Origin: a bacterium | GTDB taxonomy: Bacteria > Cyanobacteriota > Vampirovibrionia > Gastranaerophilales > Gastranaerophilaceae | NCBI GenBank assembly: GCA_017480425.1 | Contig: JAFVAR010000020.1 | Location: 1-62,829 of the forward strand | Length of the DNA stretch: 62,829 bases | Direction: 5' to 3' | Shown here: positions 41,106 through 50,424 of the stretch, one piece after another | How the letters are laid out: each line of letters begins with the position of its first letter | Numbering within the stretch: position 1 is the stretch's first letter | Translations under genes and position numbers: made by a program | The notes under the pieces: model-generated | Seen by the model: the letters and a program-made list of their open reading frames with translations, nothing else | What the model was told of the DNA's origin: nothing | The model's database searches: none

Positions 41106-42599
41106 TTACCCCAATAATCCTATTATAGAATTAGGATATAATCCGAAAATCAGCAAACCTGCCAATATTGCCGCTAAAACGATAAATTCATGGATTGATA
41201 TGTCATTAACTTTATCAAAACCGTCCATATCTGCTCCAAAAAATCCTCTGTGCAAAAATTTAAGCATGTAACACGAACTTAATATCAATAATGGCAGCGC
41301 AAAAATTGCAGAATACTTTAAAACGACTGAGAATTCAGAATTCAAAGTCCCGATAATCGTCAAAATTTCACTAATAAAAGGTGCAAATAACGGTACTCCA
41401 ATGGAGGCCAATACTATTAACACCGCAAACCCGTATAAACGCGGCAGTTTGTTTGCAATGCCCTGCAAAATGTTTATATTTCTTTCTTTAAATCTTAAAT
41501 AAACAATTCCGACAATCATAAATAATCCGCATGATACAAGCCCATGAGAAACCATATGGAATATCGAAGCTGACAAACCTATTTTATTAATAGCGCACAA
41601 ACCCAATAGAACTAGCCCCATATTTGAAATACTTGAATAAGCAACAATACGTTTTATATCAGTTTGGGCATATGTTACAAAAGCAATATATATAATATTT
41701 ATAATTGCAAAAACTGCTAAAACAGGTGCAATAACTTTAAAAGAATTAGGCAATGTCAAATAGTTAAATTTATAGATACCGTATCCGCCGGTTTTCAAAA
41801 GGATTCCGGCTAATACCATGCTTACGGGAGTTACTGCATTAGTGTGAGCATCAGGAAGCCAGGTATGAAGCGGTACAATAGGAAGTTTTACTCCAAATCC
41901 TATTAACAAACATACAGCAATTGTTATTTGAATTCCATATGGAATAGAAATGTCTGAAATATCTGCAAATGATGCGGACAATACTCCTGATGATGCAAAA
42001 TTATAAAAATGTAATAATAAAATACCCAAAAGCATAAACATACTGCCAAAAAATGTATACAAAATAAATTTAACCGCAGAATTTTTTGCTTCTGTTTCTT
42101 GTTCTACAGTTGAATTTTGTAAGAACTTGCTGCCTATCAGGAAGTATGCAGGAATCATCTCTAATTCCCAGAATAGAAAGAACAAGAACATATCGTTTGA
42201 TGAGAATATACCCAAAATAGCTGACATTAAAAGTAAAAGCATTGAATAATAAAACTTCTGATTTTTTCTTATATTGAATTTGCTTGCAATTGCGGCAAGC
42301 ATAAAAATGAATGACGTTAAAACAGAGAGAATTATAGAAACAGAATCAAGTTTAAACGCAAATTTAATTCCTAAAGCTTGAATCCAATCCATTCCCAGAA
42401 AATGGATTTCACTGAGATACGGATTTGCGGAATCAAAGAAACATAATAATATAACGGCATATAAAAAATGAAATGAGCAAAATCCCTTTACAAATCGTCG
42501 TATCATAACTTCATTTGATGTAAAAAGCGGTGATATCAATATTATTGATACAACCATTGGTAAAAATACTAAAAACGGTATTGATAAAAATTTATCCAT
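41106..42599 (-). CDS. nuoM: NADH-quinone oxidoreductase-like subunit M
   Basis: The 497-residue polytopic protein has complex I M-subunit motifs: FFLFWELEMIPAYFLIG (conserved Glu), KFILYTFFGSMFMLLG, LPIVPLHTWLPDAHTNAVTPVSMVLAGILLKTGGYG (here interrupted for brevity by its own loop) and RIVAYSSISNMGLVLLG. It is a proton-channel subunit. It lies 12 bases after nuoL with a GAGGA ribosome site. Confidence 0.94.
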   Translation of the reverse strand: MDKFLSIPFLVFLPMVVSIILISPLFTSNEVMIRRFVKGFCSFHFLYAVILLCFFDSANPYLSEIHFLGMDWIQALGIKFAFKLDSVSIILSVLTSFIFMLAAIASKFNIRKNQKFYYSMLLLLMSAILGIFSSNDMFLFFLFWELEMIPAYFLIGSKFLQNSTVEQETEAKNSAVKFILYTFFGSMFMLLGILLLHFYNFASSGVLSASFADISDISIPYGIQITIAVCLLIGFGVKLPIVPLHTWLPDAHTNAVTPVSMVLAGILLKTGGYGIYKFNYLTLPNSFKVIAPVLAVFAIINIIYIAFVTYAQTDIKRIVAYSSISNMGLVLLGLCAINKIGLSASIFHMVSHGLVSCGLFMIVGIVYLRFKERNINILQGIANKLPRLYGFAVLIVLASIGVPLFAPFISEILTIIGTLNSEFSVVLKYSAIFALPLLILSSCYMLKFLHRGFFGADMDGFDKVNDISIHEFIVLAAILAGLLIFGLYPNSIIGLLG

Positions 42600-42611
42600 A
42601 TTTCTCCTCTG

Positions 42612-44444
42612 TTAACTCACTTGTCCTAAGATTAGTTTATATGCAATTATTATTAATGCTAGGATTAATGTTATAAAAATAAATGCATAAGCATTATATG
42701 TTTGAATATTTTTTGTTTGCATTTTCATATCCAATTTAGAAAGCATTTTTGTACATTCTGCAACAAGCTTTATAAAACGGTTTAATATATTGACTTCTAT
42801 CCAATTAAAAGCGACAACTCCACATAATAATATTTTCTTGGGAATTATATTTAGAGAATATATCACACGTTCAATATTGCAAGCCAAATTTGTAATACCT
42901 TCATATAGTTTCACAATTTGCACATTGTTAATATTTTCAATTATTTTCGGGCAATTTCCAATTTTGGATAACAAATTTAATTTTTCTAAAATCAATATAA
43001 ATACTATTCCGCATATTGAGCAATAAAATGGTGCTCCAAGAGAGTATTGCCATCCTTTAATCTTAAAATATAAGAGGATACTTGTACCTATGATAAACAA
43101 TACAGAAATGAGTTCCAAGGGTTTTATTTTTCTGCCTTTTTCTGCATTTCCATATAACGAAATTGCAAGTTTGGTTATATAAAATGCACCTAAAATCGAA
43201 GCAAATGTATACAAATATTTTAGCCAAATATTGTTAATTAATATATAGCTATATTCTTTTGCTGAAAATCCCAAAAGAATTAAGCCGCAAAGACTTAATC
43301 CGGAAATACAAAAACAATAAAATTCAGTATAAGAAAATGTTTTATTTTCACCATGCGGAAGAAGTAAAAATAAAGAAGATTTCATAAGTGCATGAGCAAT
43401 AAGCAGAATAACAACTGCTTTTATATTTCCAAGCCCCAATGCCATAAACATTAAGCCCAAATTTGCGGATGTAGAATATGCAAGAATTTTCTTAGGATGC
43501 TTTTCCAAAATAGCCATAATAGAGCACATTATCGCTGTGATAATTCCTATTAGTATAATTGCTCTATAAATATCACCATTCATATCAAATATTGGTACAA
43601 GCCTTGTTAATAAATATACTCCGGCTATAACCATTGTTGCGGAATGCAGAAGTGCACTAACCGGCAGCTCAGCTTCCATTGCATCTTGCAGCCAAGTATG
43701 AAAAGGAAATTGAGCAGATTTTACCATTGCTGCCAGTAAAAATAAAACGCATATTGAAATAAATATTATTTGGGAAGTATACGCAGATAAAATTACGGAT
43801 ATCGCATTAAAATCTTCAAAAGACAAAGATACAAAAGTTTTATTTCCTGCGTAATTATACATAAAATACGAAGAAAAAATGATTGCTGAAATTAAAGCGA
43901 CATCACCAATCCGATTAACCAGAAAAACTCTTCTTGAAGCATTTGACTTTTCTTGTTTTTCATAATCAAATCCTATTAGCAGGTATGACACAACGCCTAC
44001 GAGTTCCCAAAAAACATAAAATTGAAATAAATTTGGACTCAAAATTAAAAAAGACATTGCAAAATTAAACAAATTTAAAAGTGCAAAAAATCTATAATTC
44101 TTTGTCTTTTCTTTCATATAAGAAACAGAATAAAGCTGAACACAAAAACTTATAAAAAATAATATTGCTAATAAAATGACGGATAATCTATCAACTCTTA
44201 TGCCAAAATCTATTACGAAATCATTAATCCTAATAAACGTAATACTCCAATCCAAAGGATATCCTATATTTTTGTATACTATTAATGAAACAACAAAACC
44301 AAATAAAGAAGAAAGTAATGTCAGAATATTCGTCACACCTTGATTTACATATACACTAAAAAATCTTCCTGCCATTATTATCAAAAATATCCATAGCGGA
44401 ATTAGAATTGTAAGTGTTATGTTATCTAGAATTAAGTTTTGCAA
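42612..44444 (-). CDS. nuoL: NADH-quinone oxidoreductase-like subunit L
   Basis: The 610-residue protein is the largest antiporter-like subunit. Its motifs include VFWELVGVVSYLLIGF, NRIGDVALI, KSAQFPFHTWLQDAMEAELPVSALLHSATM, HPKKILAYSTSANLGLMF, and the C-terminal lateral helix region with charged residues. Normal length. It lies 24 bases downstream of nuoK. Its sequence is more divergent in the last 200 residues, which is usual. Confidence 0.94.
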   Translation of the reverse strand: MQNLILDNITLTILIPLWIFLIIMAGRFFSVYVNQGVTNILTLLSSLFGFVVSLIVYKNIGYPLDWSITFIRINDFVIDFGIRVDRLSVILLAILFFISFCVQLYSVSYMKEKTKNYRFFALLNLFNFAMSFLILSPNLFQFYVFWELVGVVSYLLIGFDYEKQEKSNASRRVFLVNRIGDVALISAIIFSSYFMYNYAGNKTFVSLSFEDFNAISVILSAYTSQIIFISICVLFLLAAMVKSAQFPFHTWLQDAMEAELPVSALLHSATMVIAGVYLLTRLVPIFDMNGDIYRAIILIGIITAIMCSIMAILEKHPKKILAYSTSANLGLMFMALGLGNIKAVVILLIAHALMKSSLFLLLPHGENKTFSYTEFYCFCISGLSLCGLILLGFSAKEYSYILINNIWLKYLYTFASILGAFYITKLAISLYGNAEKGRKIKPLELISVLFIIGTSILLYFKIKGWQYSLGAPFYCSICGIVFILILEKLNLLSKIGNCPKIIENINNVQIVKLYEGITNLACNIERVIYSLNIIPKKILLCGVVAFNWIEVNILNRFIKLVAECTKMLSKLDMKMQTKNIQTYNAYAFIFITLILALIIIAYKLILGQVS

Positions 44445-44468
44445 ATTTTCTCTTTCTCCTGAATCTAA

Positions 44469-44774
44469 TTATAATTCATTATACTTTTCAATATTATCGC
44501 TTTGTTTTTTCTTATACATTAAATAAAAAATATAAAGAGCAACTGCTAACTCAACGGCCCCAATTGCAATATAAAACAATGATAAAATATATCCGTCAAA
44601 TTTTATACCGTCACAAAAAGTACTGAATGTAACAAAATTAATATTTACACCCAAAAGCATAATTTCAATTAATATTAAAACTTTTACAACACTTTTAACA
44701 AGCATCGTTCCTATGATTCCCATAAGAAACAGTACAAGTCCTATAAATAAATAATGGTACATTGTTATATCCAC
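44469..44774 (-). CDS. nuoK: NADH-quinone oxidoreductase-like subunit K
   Basis: The 101-residue protein has three membrane helices and the NuoK pattern: YHYLFIGLVLFLMGIIGTMLV, LILIEIMLLGVNINFV with the conserved Glu of the E-channel, and IAIGAVELAVALYIF with the second Glu. It lies 2 bases after nuoJ. Confidence 0.93.
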   Translation of the reverse strand: MDITMYHYLFIGLVLFLMGIIGTMLVKSVVKVLILIEIMLLGVNINFVTFSTFCDGIKFDGYILSLFYIAIGAVELAVALYIFYLMYKKKQSDNIEKYNEL

Positions 44775-44776
44775 AT

Positions 44777-45289
44777 CTAAACCCCTCGTCTTTTTATAAC
44801 AGTTATTCCGACAATTACAATAGTTAACAGCAAAGATATCAATTCAAAAGCCCATACATAATTGATAAAAATCCCTTTTGCAAAGGCAGACATAACATCA
44901 AAAAAGTTAACTTGAGTAATTTCTCTTATATTAAAGGTATTCGGATTCATTGCCATCGACATCATCAGTAAATAAACAAAGGCTAAAATAAAAATACCTG
45001 AAGCAATTATAAGAATATAATGAATCATTTTTTCCTGATATGTATCTTTTTTTAAAGAGGTAAACATGATTGACACTCCGATAATTATAGGGACTGCCAA
45101 TCCATATACGGCAGCTTGTATAATTGCATTATATTCAGAACCTAAAATGTAGAAAAATATAGCACCGGTAAAGAATACAACAATTGCGGATAACAGAGAA
45201 TATATTACATTTTTTGAAAATAATACCCCAAATGTACTCATAATTATTAAAAATGATGCAATATAAAATATTATTGGGTTATTTATCAT
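44777..45289 (-). CDS. nuoJ: NADH-quinone oxidoreductase-like subunit J
   Basis: The 170-residue protein has five predicted membrane helices, with ILGSEYNAIIQAAVYGLAVPIIIGVSIMF corresponding to the conserved pi-bulge helix of NuoJ (TM3), and a Tyr/Gly-rich turn. It overlaps nuoI by 4 bases. Confidence 0.9.
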   Translation of the reverse strand: MINNPIIFYIASFLIIMSTFGVLFSKNVIYSLLSAIVVFFTGAIFFYILGSEYNAIIQAAVYGLAVPIIIGVSIMFTSLKKDTYQEKMIHYILIIASGIFILAFVYLLMMSMAMNPNTFNIREITQVNFFDVMSAFAKGIFINYVWAFELISLLLTIVIVGITVIKRRGV

Positions 45290-45690
45290 TTGTTCTCCTT
45301 AATATTTTCTTCTTCCGGTACACCAATGTTGTATTTTAATTTTAAATCTTTTTTATTTGCAGAAGCAAGCTCATATTCTTTTGTCATGGAAATTGCACCG
45401 CAAGGGCAATAATATTTGCAATTACCGCAGAATATACATTTGTTTAAATCAAAAGTATAAGACAATACTTTGCCGTTTAAATTTTTTTCATAACTTATAG
45501 CTCCGGAAGGACATACCCTTTTACAGACGCCGCACCCTATACAGCCATCTACAGTTAATTTCCCTCTGAAGTTATTGTTTAATTCACGTCTTTTTTCAGG
45601 ATATTCTAATGTTACAGGTTTCCTAAAAAGATGCTTAAATACAGTTAATAAACCATCTGAAATATTTATGGCTGCTTTAATAAATTTCAT
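45286..45690 (-). CDS. nuoI: NADH-quinone oxidoreductase-like subunit I (two 4Fe-4S clusters)
   Basis: The 134-residue protein has two ferredoxin motifs, CIGCGVCKRVCPSGAI and CIFCGNCKYYCPCGAI, that bind clusters N6a and N6b and pass electrons to NuoB. The N-terminus includes the EYPEKRRELNNNFRGKL strand typical of NuoI. It is short compared with the usual 160-180 residues. It overlaps both nuoH and nuoJ by 4 bases. Confidence 0.92.
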   Translation of the reverse strand: MKFIKAAINISDGLLTVFKHLFRKPVTLEYPEKRRELNNNFRGKLTVDGCIGCGVCKRVCPSGAISYEKNLNGKVLSYTFDLNKCIFCGNCKYYCPCGAISMTKEYELASANKKDLKLKYNIGVPEEENIKENK

Positions 45691-46778
45691 AAAAGTCCTC
45701 CAAATTTTATTAATACAACCAATAATAAATTAACAATAGAAACCGGTAACAAAATTGACCACGAAAACTTTAATAAATCAAATGATGCAAGTCTTGGCAG
45801 AGTAGCTCTAATCCATATAATTATAAAAATTAATAAAGCGGATTTCAAAAATAACCAAAAAACTTGTTCAAAATAAACAAGTATTGATGCTAAATAAGAA
45901 TCTCCCAATAGTATGTGTGAAATATATCCGCCAAACGGAGATAAATATCCGCCCAAGAACAGGATTGCTAAGAACATAGAATTAGCAAACAGCATTGCGT
46001 ATTCACTTAAATAAAAAATAGCAAATCTCATACCGGAATATTCTGTATTATATCCGCATATTAACTCACTTTCAGCTTCAGGTAAATCAAAAGGGCACCG
46101 ATTTAGTTCGGCAAGAATACTTACAAACATAACAACAAAGCCTATTATGCATGGAAATATAAACCATCCTGCAAAACCTGCTCTTGAATATTGTGCGAGT
46201 GTAATTCCCGTTAAATTCGTAGAGGAAGATAATACTACAATTGAAAGAAGCACAAACGTAACAGGTAATTCATAGCTTATAACTTGTGCAATACTTCTCA
46301 TAGCACCCATTAAGGAGTACTTATTGTTACTTGCCCATCCGCCTAAAAATATGCTTAAGATAGGAAATGCTGCCAAAATAAGGTATAATATTACGTTTGT
46401 GGAAGTGTTTACAAATGTAAATTCCGCACAATAAGGAATGATGCCTAATGCTGCAAATGTTGGCACAAACACTAGTACAGGTGCTAAATTAAATAAAAAT
46501 CTGTCAACCCCTTTGGGCGTTATATTTTCTTTGCACAGTAGCTTTATTGCATCAGCAAGAGTTTGTAATATTCCCCAATATCCTACTCTATTCGGGCCTT
46601 TTCTTTGGGTAAAATATCCTAATAACTTTCTTTCAGCTAAAACGAGAATAAGTACAATTATCAGTAATGCAAGTGCTATTATGCAAAACGGTATAATATA
46701 GAATGTAATATCTCCGAATAATTTCGGTATATTATATTTTGCCAGATATTCCATATACATAAAATAAAGAAGGTTCAT
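45687..46778 (-). CDS. nuoH: NADH-quinone oxidoreductase-like subunit H
   Basis: The 363-residue membrane protein has NuoH signatures: AERKLLGYFTQRKGPNRVG, ALADAIKLLCKENI-type quinone-site helix, LAELNRCPFDLPEAESELICGYNTEYSG and IIWIRATLPRL. It forms the quinone chamber and heel of the membrane arm. It overlaps nuoD by one base. Confidence 0.95.
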   Translation of the reverse strand: MNLLYFMYMEYLAKYNIPKLFGDITFYIIPFCIIALALLIIVLILVLAERKLLGYFTQRKGPNRVGYWGILQTLADAIKLLCKENITPKGVDRFLFNLAPVLVFVPTFAALGIIPYCAEFTFVNTSTNVILYLILAAFPILSIFLGGWASNNKYSLMGAMRSIAQVISYELPVTFVLLSIVVLSSSTNLTGITLAQYSRAGFAGWFIFPCIIGFVVMFVSILAELNRCPFDLPEAESELICGYNTEYSGMRFAIFYLSEYAMLFANSMFLAILFLGGYLSPFGGYISHILLGDSYLASILVYFEQVFWLFLKSALLIFIIIWIRATLPRLASFDLLKFSWSILLPVSIVNLLLVVLIKFGGLL

Positions 46779-47869
46779 TACTTATCCACCTCCGGCAAAA
46801 TAATATCCAGTGAACCTGCAATTGCTATTGCATCATTTAAATAATTTCCGACCAATAGTTTTCTCAGAAGGTTAACTGAGTAATAAGAACCCGTCCGCCA
46901 TTTTAAGCGGTATGGTCTATCCTCTCCTACTGATTCAACATAACACGATGCCATACCCCTTGGAGCTTCTATTTCACCATAATAATTCCCTTCAGGCAGT
47001 TTAAGATTTAATGGGCTGATTGGCTTTTGTTCTGTTGGCGAGCACGATTTTAAATACTCTATAACCTGTTTTATTAATGTTACACTCTCCCTTATTTCTA
47101 ATATTCTTGCCTTATATCGAGCCCACGCATCACAGGAGTATAGAACTACAGGTTTATATTTGAGCCCCTCATATAAATAATCCGTATTTCTGACGTCATA
47201 ACTTATACCGCTTGCTCTTAAATTTACTCCTGTAATAGAATAATTTAGAGCGGTATATTTTGTAAGAATCCCTTTCCCTTTTGTTCTTGAAATAAATATA
47301 GGATTTTCCGTAATTATACGCTCATAATCATTCAATTTTACAGGAAGAATTTTTAATATTTCTTCAATGTCTTCTATATAACCAATATCTCTTCTTATTC
47401 CGCCAAAAACAAAATAATTATACATCATTCTTTGACCGGTTAATTTTTCAAAATAACGCAGAATCATTTCTCGTTCTCTAAATGCATAAAAATATGGAGA
47501 GATTGCACCCAAATCCATTAAAAAAGCTCCAATCCAAAGCAAGTGAGATGCTATTCTGTTTAGTTCAAGCATAATAACTCTTATAAATTTTACACGCTGT
47601 GATAATTCAATGTTCAAAGCTTTTTCTACAATACGGCAATATAACTCCGAATAAAAAAATCCGGCTAAATAATCAATTCTGTCAACCAAGGGCAAATATT
47701 GGATATATGACATTCTTTCTGCCATTTTTTCCATGCCTCTGTGTAAATAACCGACGTCAGGCTCGCACGATAATATTTTTTCTCCTTCAAGTTCTAAAAT
47801 TAAACGTAAAACTCCGTGAGTCGAAGGATGTTGAGGCCCTAAATTTAGTTTAAACGTTGTTATCGTCAT
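46778..47869 (-). CDS. nuoD: NADH-quinone oxidoreductase-like subunit D (49 kDa)
   Basis: The 363-residue protein has NuoD motifs: LNLGPQHPSTHGVLRL with the quinone-site His, PDVGYLHRGMEKMAE, QYLPLVDRIDYLAGFF, RIASHLLWIGAFLMDLGA and EAPRGMASCYVESVGEDRPYRLKWR. It lacks the CxxC pairs of NiFe hydrogenase large subunits, so this is complex I and not a hydrogenase. It overlaps nuoC by 20 bases. Confidence 0.96.
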   Translation of the reverse strand: MTITTFKLNLGPQHPSTHGVLRLILELEGEKILSCEPDVGYLHRGMEKMAERMSYIQYLPLVDRIDYLAGFFYSELYCRIVEKALNIELSQRVKFIRVIMLELNRIASHLLWIGAFLMDLGAISPYFYAFREREMILRYFEKLTGQRMMYNYFVFGGIRRDIGYIEDIEEILKILPVKLNDYERIITENPIFISRTKGKGILTKYTALNYSITGVNLRASGISYDVRNTDYLYEGLKYKPVVLYSCDAWARYKARILEIRESVTLIKQVIEYLKSCSPTEQKPISPLNLKLPEGNYYGEIEAPRGMASCYVESVGEDRPYRLKWRTGSYYSVNLLRKLLVGNYLNDAIAIAGSLDIILPEVDK

Positions 47870-48284
47870 CCCAGGCTAACCTCTCATCACTTTGTATATA
47901 ATCTTTCCGCAACGGAAATCCTTCCCAGCTTTCAGGCATATATAAACGTTTTAAGTATTCATTTCCGATAAATTTAATGCCAAACATATCATAAATCTCA
48001 TTCTCGTCAGCAATTGCCGATTTAAATAAATCTATAACACTTTCTGCTTCGTTCCACACATTTATTGTTATCAATAAATCTTCATCATTTTCAACTGAGT
48101 ACAAGTGATATGTTAAATCAATACTCTTGTCTCTTTTTTCTACAGCGGTTATGTCTTTTAATAAATTGAACGAATAATTTTCTAACGCAAACTGTAGTGC
48201 TTTGTGTAAATCATCTTTTAAAATGATTCTGTTTTCAACAAGCTCGGCACCCTCAAATATATTCCAAAATTCTCCTATGTTCAT
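47850..48284 (-). CDS. nuoC: NADH-quinone oxidoreductase-like subunit C (30 kDa)
   Basis: The 144-residue protein has the NuoC order: [32 protein letters not shown] and the signature [27 protein letters not shown], ending with [11 protein letters not shown]. It is a structural subunit of the hydrophilic arm. It overlaps nuoB by 4 bases and is a separate gene from nuoD, unlike enteric nuoCD. Confidence 0.94.
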   Translation of the reverse strand: MNIGEFWNIFEGAELVENRIILKDDLHKALQFALENYSFNLLKDITAVEKRDKSIDLTYHLYSVENDEDLLITINVWNEAESVIDLFKSAIADENEIYDMFGIKFIGNEYLKRLYMPESWEGFPLRKDYIQSDERLAWDDDNNV

Positions 48285-48826
48285 TTTTTAGCCTCCATAA
48301 TTTTTACAAGGACACCGTTTTCCTCCTGTAGATTTATTTTATGTGAATTGAAAAAATCTTTTCTTGTTAGTATTGATTCTTTTCGTATTTTATTTTGTAA
48401 TTTTCTTATAGCATCAATTAATGCCTCAGGGCGTGGCGGGCACATCGGTAAATAAATATCTACAGGTATAATTTTATCTATTCCTTTTACTACCGAATAT
48501 GAAGTTTCCGCAAACATTCCGCCTCCGCATGTGCATGCTCCCATTGCAATAACGTACTTAGGCTCTGCCATTTGTTGGTACAATCTCAGAAGCACAGGAG
48601 CCATCTTATGAGTTATTGTTCCTGCGCATATCAATAAATCAGATTGTCTCGGGGAACCTCTGAAAACTTCTGAACCAAAACGAGCAATATCATTATCAGA
48701 TGCAACAGTTTGCATCATCTCAATTCCGCAACATGAAGTGGCAAATGTTAACGGCCATAGGGAATTTGCTCTTGCATTATTTAAAACATAATCAATTGAA
48801 GTAAATATAAATCCCATTACATCCAC
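48281..48826 (-). CDS. nuoB: NADH-quinone oxidoreductase-like subunit B
   Basis: The 181-residue protein has the N2 cluster ligands: [12 protein letters not shown] (tandem Cys), [10 protein letters not shown] and [14 protein letters not shown]2 reduces quinone. There is also the [24 protein letters not shown] stretch. The C-terminal 25 residues are an extra Lys/Asn-rich tail. It overlaps nuoA by 10 bases. Confidence 0.96.
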   Translation of the reverse strand: MDVMGFIFTSIDYVLNNARANSLWPLTFATSCCGIEMMQTVASDNDIARFGSEVFRGSPRQSDLLICAGTITHKMAPVLLRLYQQMAEPKYVIAMGACTCGGGMFAETSYSVVKGIDKIIPVDIYLPMCPPRPEALIDAIRKLQNKIRKESILTRKDFFNSHKINLQEENGVLVKIMEAKK

Positions 48827-49170
48827 CTCAATGCTTTTTTCTGAATGCCAAAAATCAAACCAAATAATAATAAGCCTACAAAAATAAAAGCTTCAATTAC
48901 TGCAAATAAACCAAGTGCATTTACAAACATTGCAAAAGGATACAAAAATACAGTCTCTATATCAAAAATTAAAAACATTATTGCATAGTTAAAATATTTA
49001 ATGTCAAAATTGATTCTGGCTTCAGATAATGGTTTTACACCGCACTCATATGCAGAAACTTTAAGGGGATTTTCATGCTTATACTGGCATACTAAACCTG
49101 CAACAACCATTGCAATTGCAAAAAGTGCTGCCAGAATTACAAATATTGCTAAGCACACCAGTTCTTTCAC
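48817..49170 (-). CDS. nuoA: NADH-quinone oxidoreductase-like subunit A
   Basis: The 117-residue protein starts at GTG (49170), with GAGGG about 11 bases upstream. It has three membrane helices and NuoA motifs: [42 protein letters not shown] (split by loop residues). It is the first gene of the eleven-gene nuo operon. No nuoE, nuoF or nuoG is present, so the electron input partner is not NADH dehydrogenase of the usual type and may be ferredoxin. Confidence 0.93.
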   Translation of the reverse strand: MKELVCLAIFVILAALFAIAMVVAGLVCQYKHENPLKVSAYECGVKPLSEARINFDIKYFNYAIMFLIFDIETVFLYPFAMFVNALGLFAVIEAFIFVGLLLFGLIFGIQKKALRWM

Positions 49171-49252
49171 TTATTATCTACCCTCTAAAAATATTTTACT
49201 AAAAAATTTCTTGATATAATAGATATTATTATGGAATATTAAGAAAAATTAT

Positions 49253-49786
49253 ATGCGACAATCGATTATCATTTTTTTAACTTTATTTTCTTGTTTAACA
49301 TGTGCGACACCTGCGCAATCTGCAATAATTGGAAATGTAAAATACAGTTTGCCGATTGATTATTCACAAATTGATATTCAAGAATATGAGACAAAAGCTG
49401 AAAATTTTTACAATTCCGTACTGAATATGCCTCAAACGGCAACAAGTGAAGAACTTACTTCTGCATTGAATTTATATGGCATATTAAGCAATGCAAATCC
49501 GGAAAATATTATTTATCCGCTAAGGCTTGGAAAACTATATGAAATTGCAGGAAAGGACAGATATGCAAAAGGAAATTTTTACAGAGCAATGGGAATAGAC
49601 CCCAATCGTCCGGAACCGTATTATTATCTTGCGGAGTTTTTCTTTAACAGAGAACAATACCGCCGTGCATATAAAATGTTTTTGAGAGCACAAGAACACG
49701 GCTACAAAGAACATGAGCTTACTATAGAAAAGCTGGAAATTTTAAATAAAAAATTAGGTATAGAAAAAAGTAAAAGCGATAATTAA
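49253..49786 (+). CDS. Secreted TPR-repeat protein
   Basis: The 177-residue protein has a signal peptide (MRQSIIIFLTLFSCLTCATPAQSA) and three TPR-like units (about 65-165), including YPLRLGKLYEIAGKDRYAKGNFYRAMGIDPNRPEPYYYLAEFFFNREQ, shown in parts by alternation of Gly/Ala and aromatic residues. TPR proteins act as periplasmic scaffolds. It diverges from nuoA. TATAAT (49214-49219) is a likely -10. No function beyond scaffold is evident. Confidence 0.7.
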   Translation: MRQSIIIFLTLFSCLTCATPAQSAIIGNVKYSLPIDYSQIDIQEYETKAENFYNSVLNMPQTATSEELTSALNLYGILSNANPENIIYPLRLGKLYEIAGKDRYAKGNFYRAMGIDPNRPEPYYYLAEFFFNREQYRRAYKMFLRAQEHGYKEHELTIEKLEILNKKLGIEKSKSDN

Positions 49787-49837
49787 AAATTATCGCTAAA
49801 TTATGTGTGTGTATTATATTATAGATTTTATTTATAT

Positions 49838-50104
49838 TTAGGCTACTAAATCTAAGGATTTTTTTTCAGTTTCTTGAGTTTGCTCATTATCTTTAATCAT
49901 ACTAAATGTTCTGTATAATTTATAACCAAGAGCTTTTATCGGATTAGAGCTCAAAGAGTCTGCATTTTGAGCAATCTCTCTATTTTGTTGGAATTTAACT
50001 GAAGCGTTTGGATCTCTAAGCATCAATATCGCATTTTGAGAATCCATTTCCCTTGATAAAACATTTTCTCTAAAACTTATATTTGATATTTTATTAATTT
50101 GCAT
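49838..50104 (-). CDS. Small hypothetical host protein
   Basis: The start at 50104 has AAGGTG 6 bases upstream. The longer frame to 50245 runs through a gene-free region with stop-like low-complexity sequence and no ribosome site. The 88-residue product begins MQINKISNISFRENVLS and is Gln/Asn/Ser-rich with a helical middle. It has no signal or membrane segment. Family unknown. Confidence 0.5.
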   Translation of the reverse strand: MQINKISNISFRENVLSREMDSQNAILMLRDPNASVKFQQNREIAQNADSLSSNPIKALGYKLYRTFSMIKDNEQTQETEKKSLDLVA

Positions 50105-50424
50105 ATCCATCACCTTCTTTGTTATTAAGTGTTTTTTTAACACTTCATCTAACAATTTTATTATGCTACATATAATTAAAAAAGTCAATAGGGCAAAAAA
50201 ATATTTATAAAGTTTTGTAAACCCCTCGAAATTATTGAAACACAATATAAAATGTCAAAAATACACTTATAAAATAGCCCAACTGTTTACCAGCCATTCA
50301 GTGTATTTTTTACACTTTTTAGTATGGCGGCATTATTTTTGATTTTTAGGGCATGCTCATTATTTTAAATTATTAATTTTATTTACATTTTAGACATTGC
50401 CTTTTCTTATGTTATTATATATTT
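50105..50424. other. Gene-free stretch before the PBP gene
   Basis: The 320 bases are A+T-rich, contain no convincing gene, and end in the promoter of the penicillin-binding-protein gene. Tracts such as GTGTATTTTTTACAC (about 50302-50316) form a small hairpin. Confidence 0.4.
50390..50418 (+). promoter_or_regulatory. Promoter of the PBP gene, leaderless start
   Basis: TTAGAC/TAGACA (50390-50396) and TATTAT (50413-50418) are spaced by 16-17 bases. The ATG at 50425 follows the -10 after six bases, as in the mrnC, MarR and envelope genes. Confidence 0.5.

Noticed and set aside
46778..47869. NiFe-hydrogenase large subunit instead of NuoD
   Set aside because: The Cys-x-x-Cys pairs at both ends that bind Ni-Fe are absent, while quinone-site motifs are present.
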